NCBI GenBank assembly: GCA_036509255.1 | Contig: DATCFY010000202.1 | Coordinates: 1 to 36,308, forward strand | From: RYN-230 sp036509255 | GTDB lineage: Bacteria; Actinomycetota; Actinomycetes; Streptosporangiales; Streptosporangiaceae | DNA length: 36,308 bases | Direction: 5' to 3' | In this document: positions 29,940-36,308 of the stretch, in pieces | Position numbering within the stretch: the first letter of the stretch is position 1 | Layout: each line of letters starts with the position of its first letter | Translations under genes and position numbers: made by a program | Notes under the pieces: model-generated | The model's database searches: none | Seen by the model: only the letters and a program-made list of their open reading frames with translations | What the model was told of the DNA's origin: nothing

Positions 29940-31001
29940 ATGACTGACGAGCGCCGCTTCGGCGCGCGGTGGCGGGACTACGAGTTCTCTGCCGCCGCCG
30001 ACCCGTTTCCGGAGGGCGCGATACCGCCCCCGCCTTCTTACCCCGCCCCGGTATACCTGCCCATCCCAGGCCGTGGCACGGCCCTGGTCAGTGACCCGAT
30101 CGACCGGGCTCTCACCGGGCCCGGGCTGCCCAGCGAACTGGCCGGCGGACCCTACCGGCTGCCCGGGCCGCTCATGGCGAGCGCGCCCTACGTGCTGCCG
30201 GTGTGCAATCTGGGGCGCCTAGTCTTCGACGGCGAGGTGGTCGGGATGCGGAGCGACCCGCTGCCCTCGGTATGCGGCGGCGTGGCCCCGCTCAGGCTGC
30301 ACGTCGCACGCTTCTCCGACTTCCAGTGCTCGAACGACCTGTGCGCGCTGCGGATCACGCACCGCGGCACCGGCGAGGAGTTCGACCTGCGGCAGAACCT
30401 GCTCACCGACACACAGGGTCACCTCCGCACGCTCGCCGACAGTGTGCTGGCCGACGCCGTCGGTGTCTCGACGCTGGCCGTGACGGCCGACGGTGCCCTC
30501 GTGCTGGTCGCCCAGTCCAGGCACAACACGGCTAGTTCCCGGCTGCTGGCCCCGTCCGGGAGCGGCTCGCTCGATCCGCGGGATCTGGGCCCAGGCACGA
30601 CCGGGACGCTGCAGGACATCCTGCGCCGCGGCATGCACCGTGAACTGTGCGAGGAGACCGGCATCCGGCCGGACGAAATCAGGACCACCACGGTCACCGG
30701 TTTCGCTCGCTGGCTGGAACGGGGGGCCAAACCTGAGTTTTTCGGGCTGACGGAGCTGTCGGCGACCACGGACGACCTGGCCGGGCGCCAGCCCTTCGCC
30801 TCCCGCGAACGGCTGTACAGCGGAGGGACGCTCATCGTGGCGGTAGACATCGGCGCCCTGGGCCGGGATCTGGCCGGGGGCGCGGATCTGCTGAGCGCGC
30901 CGAGCCTGCCGCGGCGGCTCCGCGAGGAGGGCTCGCTGCCGCTGCTCCTCGCCCTCCGCGCGGCCGCGTTGCGGCCAGGCGGGGCCGGGGCTCCTGGGTA
31001 G
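29940..31001 (+). CDS. Nudix-hydrolase-like protein
   Basis: A 353-residue protein. The N-terminal 170 residues are not recognised. From about residue 180 the sequence looks like a Nudix fold: a strand VSTLAVTADGALVLVAQS, then the helix DILRRGMHRELCEETGI, matching the REUxEExGU core of the Nudix box. The earlier Glu of the motif is Asp and the leading Gly is displaced, so activity is less certain. Substrate unknown. ATG 29940 is preferred over the earlier ATG because a G-rich ribosome site lies before it. GrpB-like gene follows after nine bases. Confidence 0.7.
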   Translation: MTDERRFGARWRDYEFSAAADPFPEGAIPPPPSYPAPVYLPIPGRGTALVSDPIDRALTGPGLPSELAGGPYRLPGPLMASAPYVLPVCNLGRLVFDGEVVGMRSDPLPSVCGGVAPLRLHVARFSDFQCSNDLCALRITHRGTGEEFDLRQNLLTDTQGHLRTLADSVLADAVGVSTLAVTADGALVLVAQSRHNTASSRLLAPSGSGSLDPRDLGPGTTGTLQDILRRGMHRELCEETGIRPDEIRTTTVTGFARWLERGAKPEFFGLTELSATTDDLAGRQPFASRERLYSGGTLIVAVDIGALGRDLAGGADLLSAPSLPRRLREEGSLPLLLALRAAALRPGGAGAPG

Positions 31002-31004
31002 GTT
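30999..31004 (+). promoter_or_regulatory. Leaderless-type -10 element for the GrpB-like gene
   Basis: TAGGTT begins with the stop codon of the Nudix-like gene and lies six bases before ATG 31011, so the GrpB-like gene may have its own leaderless transcript. Confidence 0.4.
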
Positions 31005-31010
31005 CGGCGT

Positions 31011-31556
31011 ATGGCCGATCAGCGGGTGGAGCTCGCCGATTACGACCCTGGGTGGCCTGGCCGGTTCGCTGAGCAGCGGCTGCTGGTGGAGGAACTGCTG
31101 GGGCCGTGGCTGGCCGGTCCGGTGGAGCACATCGGCTCGACGGCGGTTCCCGGGCTTCGCGCCAAGCCCGTCATCGACATGCTCGCCCCGGTGAGCTCGC
31201 TTCCTGACGCGCAGGCCGCGCTTCCGGTGCTGGCTGGCGCGGGCTGGCTGCACTGGCCCGATGACCCAGGCCGTCATTACCGGATGTGGTTCCTGCGGCC
31301 CAGGCCGGAAGCCCGCACGCATCATCTGCAGCTGATCGAGGACGGGCATCCGCACGCGGCAGCATTGCTGGCCTTCCGGGATGCGCTGCGGGCCGACGCC
31401 GGGCTCCGCCGCGAGTACGCGGCCCTGAAAGATCAGCTCGCCACGCAGCATCCCGGCCAGCGCAATGCCTATACCAACGCCAAGGCCAGTTTCGTGGCGC
31501 AGGTACTGGGGCAGGCGGGCCTCGAGCCTCCGTCCCGGGATCTGCTGCCCGAGTAG
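31011..31556 (+). CDS. GrpB (UPF0157) family protein
   Basis: A 181-residue protein of the GrpB/UPF0157 family, a nucleotidyltransferase-like fold. Family motifs: VELADYDPGWPGRFAEQ at the start, VEHIGSTAVPGLRAKPVIDMLAPV, RTHHLQLIEDG and the final helix YTNAKASFVAQVL. Function not established; some members are fused to dephospho-CoA kinase. Nine bases separate it from the Nudix-like gene. Confidence 0.88.
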   Translation: MADQRVELADYDPGWPGRFAEQRLLVEELLGPWLAGPVEHIGSTAVPGLRAKPVIDMLAPVSSLPDAQAALPVLAGAGWLHWPDDPGRHYRMWFLRPRPEARTHHLQLIEDGHPHAAALLAFRDALRADAGLRREYAALKDQLATQHPGQRNAYTNAKASFVAQVLGQAGLEPPSRDLLPE

Positions 31557-31581
31557 GCGGCCGGTCCCGGGCCGTCCGGGA

Positions 31582-32097
31582 TCAGGTACTGGAGTGCGCC
31601 CCGAGTTGGTTGAGTTCCCGGGCCCGGGTCGCGTTGGCCCGCTGCCGCCTGGGACCGCGGACGTAGTTGAGCCAGCCCAACGTGCAGAACAACGTGCCTT
31701 CAGGAATATAGATCAGGGAGAAGAACCGGGGCGACCCCCAGAAGAGGCCGCTAATGGCGAGGGCGCCCATCATGAGGCCGATCGCGATGTTCATCCAGGC
31801 GGCCAGGTACAGCACCCGCACACCCGGAACCTTGCCGGACAGGGTCGCCGCGGCCAGCCGGTGGGTGGCGTCTTCCAGGGCCGGGTTATCGACCCCGCGG
31901 CCCATCCAGACAGCGTTGCGGATCTGGGAGCAATCTGCCCAGTCCAATCCGTACTGCCGGTGAATCCAGGAATCCGCACGTCCGTGATACGGCTTGAGCG
32001 GGGCTGAGGGGCGGGGGGCGAGCCCGCGCGTCGTGACCCACGCGGTGACCGGCAGGCCCGCGACGATAATCGCGATGACACCAAGAGCCCAGATCAC
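31582..32097 (-). CDS. Hypothetical membrane protein
   Basis: A 171-residue protein I do not recognise. Hydrophobic helices are at about residues 2-22, 98-120 and 122-145, with a polar middle (HRQYGLDWADCSQIRNAVWM) that probably faces the cytoplasm. It begins at GTG 32097 and ends 25 bases from the convergent GrpB-like gene. Confidence 0.7.
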   Translation of the reverse strand: MIWALGVIAIIVAGLPVTAWVTTRGLAPRPSAPLKPYHGRADSWIHRQYGLDWADCSQIRNAVWMGRGVDNPALEDATHRLAAATLSGKVPGVRVLYLAAWMNIAIGLMMGALAISGLFWGSPRFFSLIYIPEGTLFCTLGWLNYVRGPRRQRANATRARELNQLGAHSST

Positions 32098-32268
32098 GCC
32101 GGCCAGCTACCCAAGTGGGTGGTCTTAACCCCCGTCAGCGGTCTATGCCGCTACTCGCCCGGACTGCCAAGATGGTGTTCAACATCTGTGCATGCCAGGG
32201 GTGGCACGACTGGCGAGCGTGACCAGGAGTCGTATGGGGGGCCTGCGCGCCGGCGGCTGGCTGAGCCG

Positions 32269-35076
32269 ATGATCGTGGGGCGCGACGCTGAGCGCGTCCT
32301 GCTCTCCGGGTTCCTGGACGCGGGCATCCGGGCCTGGCGAGTGTCCGTCGCCGACGAACCTCACCATGGCGGCGGCGTCCAGGAGGGCCATCCCGGGGCG
32401 CTGGCGGCGATCCTGACCGGGCCGGCCGGGATCGGGAAGACCGCCTTGTGGGAGTGGGCGCTGGAGCGGGCGTCCACCCTCGGCTACCAGGTGCTGATCT
32501 CCCGCGCCGGCATTGCCGAGGCGCAGCTTCCGTGGGTGGGCCTGACCGATCTGCTGCGCACCGTGGCCGCACCGGTCCTGGCGGCCCTGCCCCCGCCGCA
32601 GGGCCAGGCCCTTCAAGCCGTGATGCTGCAGTCAGGCCTCGCCGGGGCGGCCGACGAGCGGGCCGTCGGCACCGCCGTGTGGTCGGTGCTGTCGGCGCAG
32701 GCACGGGCCGGCCCGGTGATGATCGCCCTGGATGACATGCCTTACATGGATACGGCCAGCGCTGGCGTGTTGCGGTTCGCGTTGCGCCGGATGGGGCCGG
32801 AGAGTGGGGTGCGCCTGGTGGCCACGGCCCGCGGCGAAAGCTCGCGCTGGGCTCCGCTGGACGGCCTGCCGGGCGATCGGGTGCTGCCGATCGGGGTGGG
32901 CCCGGTCAGCGTGGGTGCCCTGTTCGAGCTGCTGGCCGCCCGCCTGGCGGTACAACTGGCCCGGCCGGTCCTGCTGCGTGTCCACACGACATCCGGCGGG
33001 AACCCCTTGTACGCTCTCGAGCTGGCCAGGGCCCTGGACCGGCTGGAGATCGTTCCCCGGCCGGGCGTCCCGATGCCCGTGCCCACCAGCCTGGATGGGC
33101 TGGTGGGTGACCGGATCCGGAGCTTGACGCCGGACGTCCTGGAGATCGCGGCAGGCACCGCCGCGGCCTGGCGGTTCACCGACGCGGGACTCGATCCCGA
33201 CGCTCTGCAGCGCGCGGTACTCGCCGGTCTCGTGGTCATCGACGAGCCGCCGGAGCTAGGCGATCCGCAGATCGTGCGGGCAGCGCATCCGCTGGTGAGC
33301 GCCGCCGCCTACGCTGCCCTGCCGGCGGCCGGCCGGCGCGCGCTGCATCAGCGGCTGATGGCGCACGCGGATGACCCGCTCGAGCGCGCCCGGCACGCTG
33401 CGCTGGCGGCGAACCGGGCGGATCCGCAGATCGCCCGGGCGCTTGATGCCGGCGTGGCCGCGGCGCTCGCCGCGGGCGCGCCGGACATCGCAGTGGAACT
33501 GTCCCGGCTCGCGCTGCAGCATACGGACTCCGATACCGACCGCGCGGCGAGGCTGGACCTGCTCGCGGACGCGCTGGTCCGGGCGGGCGACAGCCCGGGA
33601 GCGGTGCGGGCCCAGCAGGAGGCGATCGCCCTGACACCGGCCGTGCCGCTGCGGGCCCGCCGGCGAATCCGCCTCGCTGAGATGGCGACAGAAGTGATCG
33701 GCTGGGGCGGCGCCGCGGATGAGCTGCAGGCCGCGGCGGCGGAAGCGGCGTCGGACCCGGTAATCCGGTCAGAGGCGCTGCTGACCCTGGCCGCCGTGAC
33801 TGATGACATCGCACTGGCCGATGCGTCCGCCACCGAGGCGGTGGCGCTGCTTGGGCAAGATGGCCGCCCCGATCCGGCTGTCATGTCGGGCGCGCTTTCG
33901 CAAGCCGCGGGCGCCCGCTTCCGGGCGGGCCGCGGTCTGGATCATGACATGTTCAGGCGGGCCATCGATCTCGAGCGCAGCCACCCGAGCCGGCGGCTGT
34001 CCGATCGTGCCGACGCCAGCTACGCGGCGCTGCTGAAGTACGCCGACGATCTGGGCGAGGCCGAGACCAGGCTGCTGGCGCTGCTGGCGGAGTCACGCGC
34101 GTTGGCGGACCAGTCGTCGATCGCCTACTCGCTCGCACATCTGCCGCAGATCGCGCTGTGGCAGGGGCAGATCGCCCGGGCCCGGCAGTTCGCCCAGGAA
34201 CACCTCGACGTTGCCGAGCAGGGCAGCCTGGCGGCCCTGAGCCGGCAGGCCCGCTACAACCTGGGTCTGGTCATGGTCTACGAGGGGCGGCTCGACGAGG
34301 CGATTGAGATGCTCGGCAGCCCGCTTGACGCCCTGGGGACCAACTACGACCGGCAGCGTATCCACGGTGCGCTCGGCTTCGCGTCGCTGTCCCGTGGCGA
34401 CCCCGTGACCGCCGCCGGCCATCTCGATCGCTGGCATGCTGTCCTCACGGCGATGCACCTGAACGAACCCGGCTATAGCCGCTGGCACCTCGACTACCTG
34501 GTGTCCCTCGTCGCGACCGGCCGGCTCACCGACGCGCTCGCCATCCTCGATCGGCTCGACGGTCAGGTGGCCAGTTCCGGGCGGCACTCAGCTGCAGCCG
34601 TCGCCACTACCGGGCGGGCCATGGTCCACGCCGCGAGCGGCCGGATGCCCGAGGCCATCGCCGCAGTCGAGCAGGCCCTTACCTGGTACGCCACCTCGCC
34701 CCTGCGGTTCGACCGGGCCAGGACGCTGCTGATCGCAGGCCAGATCCATCGCCGGGCCAAGGCCAAGCGCCTGGCTCAGCAGGCGCTGGCCGAGGCCCAC
34801 CGTGAGTTCACCGCGTTCGGCGCCCCTGCCTGGGCAGGTCAGGCGGCAGCCGAGCTGGCCCGGGTTAACCTCCGGCCCGCCGCGGTCGGCACGCTGACCG
34901 AGACCGAGTGCCGTGTCGCGGAGCTGGCCGCGGCCGGCCTGACTAACCGCGAAGTGGGGCAGCAGCTTTTCCTGGCGGTCAAGACGGTGGAGGCCAACCT
35001 CGCCCGCGTGTACCGCAAGCTCGGCATCACGTCACGTGCTGAGCTTGGCGCCCGGATGGGTCCTCCGCGCGCCTGA
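32269..35076 (+). CDS. LuxR family regulator with large ATPase domain (LAL type)
   Basis: A 935-residue regulator of the LAL (large ATP-binding LuxR) class. An AAA-like ATPase is at the N-terminus: GRDAERVLL, Walker A GPAGIGKT at about residues 51-58 and Walker B VMIALDDM. A long alpha-helical, TPR-like middle follows (about residues 330-860). The end is a LuxR helix-turn-helix: LTETECRVAELAAAGLTNRE ... VKTVEANLARVYRKLGITSR. In actinomycetes such proteins activate secondary metabolism or sugar-use genes; the target is not shown here. ATG 32269 is chosen from the conserved MIVGRDAER start; the extension to 32119 does not resemble the family. Neighbouring 32098-32268 has no other gene. Confidence 0.88.
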   Translation: MIVGRDAERVLLSGFLDAGIRAWRVSVADEPHHGGGVQEGHPGALAAILTGPAGIGKTALWEWALERASTLGYQVLISRAGIAEAQLPWVGLTDLLRTVAAPVLAALPPPQGQALQAVMLQSGLAGAADERAVGTAVWSVLSAQARAGPVMIALDDMPYMDTASAGVLRFALRRMGPESGVRLVATARGESSRWAPLDGLPGDRVLPIGVGPVSVGALFELLAARLAVQLARPVLLRVHTTSGGNPLYALELARALDRLEIVPRPGVPMPVPTSLDGLVGDRIRSLTPDVLEIAAGTAAAWRFTDAGLDPDALQRAVLAGLVVIDEPPELGDPQIVRAAHPLVSAAAYAALPAAGRRALHQRLMAHADDPLERARHAALAANRADPQIARALDAGVAAALAAGAPDIAVELSRLALQHTDSDTDRAARLDLLADALVRAGDSPGAVRAQQEAIALTPAVPLRARRRIRLAEMATEVIGWGGAADELQAAAAEAASDPVIRSEALLTLAAVTDDIALADASATEAVALLGQDGRPDPAVMSGALSQAAGARFRAGRGLDHDMFRRAIDLERSHPSRRLSDRADASYAALLKYADDLGEAETRLLALLAESRALADQSSIAYSLAHLPQIALWQGQIARARQFAQEHLDVAEQGSLAALSRQARYNLGLVMVYEGRLDEAIEMLGSPLDALGTNYDRQRIHGALGFASLSRGDPVTAAGHLDRWHAVLTAMHLNEPGYSRWHLDYLVSLVATGRLTDALAILDRLDGQVASSGRHSAAAVATTGRAMVHAASGRMPEAIAAVEQALTWYATSPLRFDRARTLLIAGQIHRRAKAKRLAQQALAEAHREFTAFGAPAWAGQAAAELARVNLRPAAVGTLTETECRVAELAAAGLTNREVGQQLFLAVKTVEANLARVYRKLGITSRAELGARMGPPRA

Positions 35077-35088
35077 CGGCCTGCGCGT

Positions 35089-35349
35089 CTACGCCCCAGG
35101 ATCCTGTTCATCGAGGAAGACGGCCGGGACCAGGCGGTCGCAGCGCAGCCCAGCCTGTTCGCTGCTCGCAGCCACTTGCTGGGCGTTGACCGCCAGGAAC
35201 CGGAACAGCACCACCTCGTCTCCGGGCACCAGGATGCTGCCCAGATAGCGGATGTCCGCCCCGCCAGCAGCCCGCAGCGCAACCGCCGCCTGGCCCACGT
35301 CCGCCTCGGTCACGCCCGGCCAGTACCGCTCCACAATGAACCCGCCCAT
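35089..35349 (-). CDS. DUF4242-like small protein
   Basis: An 86-residue protein. The start FIVERYWPG and the segment RYLGSILVPGDEVVLFRFLA resemble DUF4242 / SCO4226-type nickel-binding ferredoxin-like proteins, but no metal-binding cluster is certain. TACCGT lies seven bases before the ATG at 35349, with no ribosome site, again suggesting a leaderless message. It is convergent with the LuxR-type gene; 12 bases separate the stops. Confidence 0.6.
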   Translation of the reverse strand: MGGFIVERYWPGVTEADVGQAAVALRAAGGADIRYLGSILVPGDEVVLFRFLAVNAQQVAASSEQAGLRCDRLVPAVFLDEQDPGA

Positions 35350-35506
35350 GGGGCTGACGGTAGAGCTCCCGGCACGCGGAGGCCAGATCAGTCCCCCAGG
35401 CCGAGGGTTTTCCCTGATTCCTCATCCCGCCTGGCCCCTTAGCGTCGGCGGCACGGCCAAGGCCGGTCACTAGCGCCGCCTCGCGGCACACTCAACGGGA
35501 GAAGAT

Positions 35507-36091
35507 ATGAAAGCCCCCACGGCATTTGCGGCCGCCAGCCTGATCCTTGTCGCCGCATCGGCCACGGCGTGTTCGGCTGGATCAAGAACTGCCTCAGCCA
35601 CGGCACCGGCGCCGTCCAGCGCAGACGCCGGCGGGTCGGCGGCGAGCGCGAACGCCGGCCCCGCCAGCGCAGGCAGGAACTTCAACGTGTGCACTGCACT
35701 TTCGGCCACGCAAGCGTCGCAGATCACCGGCACCACGTTCACTAAAACGAAGTCCAGCAACGTGCAGAGCCTGGTCTTCAACTGTGAATACGACGGGCCC
35801 AGCAGCGCGCTGCTGCAGATCTCAGTGACGACCAGCGGGGGCAAGTATGGGTTTGATAGCGCGATATCCGCACTGAAATCGGTGAGCCACCCGGCGACTC
35901 CCGTCTCCGGCGTAGGTGACAAGGCATTCTCCGAGCCCGATCCCCGGGGAAACGCGGGGTCAGCCGGAGCGAGTGCCTTCGCTAGCTACAGCGCTCTCTT
36001 CGGCGACACCTTTATCCAGATCGGTGGTCTCACCTACGTGAACGCCAGCCAGGGGAAGCAGATCGTCGAAGAACTGCACAGCAAGCTCTGA
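35507..36091 (+). CDS. Secreted lipoprotein (DUF3558-like)
   Basis: A 194-residue exported protein. It has a lipoprotein signal peptide (MKAPTAFAAASLILVAASAT) with Cys22 in ATAC as the lipidation site, a Ser/Ala/Gly-rich flexible stretch to about residue 55, and a compact domain with two cysteines (VCTALSATQASQ and FNCEYDG) as in DUF3558-like actinobacterial lipoproteins. The sequence GVGDKAF and a late VNASQGKQIVEEL fit that fold. Role unknown. Ribosome site GGGAGAAG precedes ATG 35507. Confidence 0.78.
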   Translation: MKAPTAFAAASLILVAASATACSAGSRTASATAPAPSSADAGGSAASANAGPASAGRNFNVCTALSATQASQITGTTFTKTKSSNVQSLVFNCEYDGPSSALLQISVTTSGGKYGFDSAISALKSVSHPATPVSGVGDKAFSEPDPRGNAGSAGASAFASYSALFGDTFIQIGGLTYVNASQGKQIVEELHSKL

Positions 36092-36176
36092 AGGTCCGGC
36101 CGCCCCAACCGCCGGGATCCTCCGTCGCGGACGCTCTAGCGTGCAGACGCCGCCCTTTCGACCCCAGAACGCAGTT

Positions 36177-36204
36177 GAGGCCGCTCCCGTGGGGGAGCGG
36201 CCTC
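36177..36204 (-). terminator. Terminator of the rRNA operon
   Basis: A perfect 12-bp inverted repeat (36177-36188 with 36193-36204) with loop GTGG, located ten bases past the end of the 5S gene on its transcribed strand. The lipoprotein gene could also use it from the other side. Confidence 0.8.
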
Positions 36205-36214
36205 TACTGAAGAT

Positions 36215-36308
36215 GTCCGGCGGCGTCCTACTCTCCCACGCGGTCCCCCGCGCAGTACCATCGGCGCTGAAGGGCTTAACTTCCGGGTTCGGAATGGAAC
36301 CGGGTGTT
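36215..36308 (-). rRNA. rrf: 5S ribosomal RNA (3' part)
   Basis: Read on the minus strand, the sequence contains the conserved 5S segments TTCCGAACCCGGAAGTTAAG, GCGCCGATGGTACTG and GGGAGAGTAGGACG, ending in the 3' strand of helix I near 36215. The 5' end lies beyond the right edge, so the gene is partial here. The rest of the rRNA operon must be to the right. Confidence 0.95.

Noticed and set aside
1..36308. tRNA genes or riboswitches
   Set aside because: I looked for T-loop-like strings and conserved riboswitch cores in the intergenic regions and found none that I could support by eye.

Overview
The window is GC-rich throughout. Its codon bias, many GTG starts, several promoter hexamers of the form TANNNT six bases before a start codon, and gene families (DivIVA-like coiled coil, short Ppx, DUF427, DUF2064 glycosyltransferase, LuxR-type ATPase regulator, DUF3558-like lipoprotein) point to a filamentous high-GC actinomycete. 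I cannot place it below that level. The right edge is the 3' part of a 5S rRNA gene on the minus strand, so an rRNA operon lies to the right and is transcribed into the window.

Layout. 1-229: no gene, perhaps an old insertion-sequence end. 230-4872: housekeeping-type genes (gamma-carbonic-anhydrase-like protein, DivIVA-domain protein, Ppx/GppA phosphatase, tandem DUF427 protein, arginase-superfamily protein). 4892-6040: a 1.15-kb unit bounded by perfect 16-bp inverted repeats; it holds a broken transporter end and a broken Lrp/AsnC regulator joined back to back. 6045-9468: dipeptidase and alcohol dehydrogenase (overlapping), YceI protein and a divergent MarR regulator.

9603-18876: a compact envelope-type cluster. 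It holds a membrane haem-like/molybdopterin oxidoreductase with a small membrane partner, a GT-C glycosyltransferase coupled to a methyltransferase, a response regulator/histidine kinase pair, a sugar-nucleotide epimerase, and a GT2 plus DUF2064 glycosyltransferase pair. A direct repeat (GGTC-N6-GGTC) occurs in front of both glycosyltransferase operons, which suggests that the embedded two-component system controls them.

19062-23328: membrane protein and asparagine-synthase-like enzyme (minus-strand operon with a hairpin over the stop/start junction), then a UDP-sulfoquinovose-synthase-like gene with its own palindromic terminator. 23703-25507: two overlapping transglutaminase-like genes. 25572-29709: secreted beta-helix protein, YihY/BrkB membrane protein, an SRPBCC remnant and a DUF1622 protein. 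29940-36091: Nudix-like, GrpB-like, small membrane protein, a large LuxR-type regulator, DUF4242-like protein and a lipoprotein. Several genes carry in-frame 15-bp tandem repeats, an unusual shared feature of this stretch.
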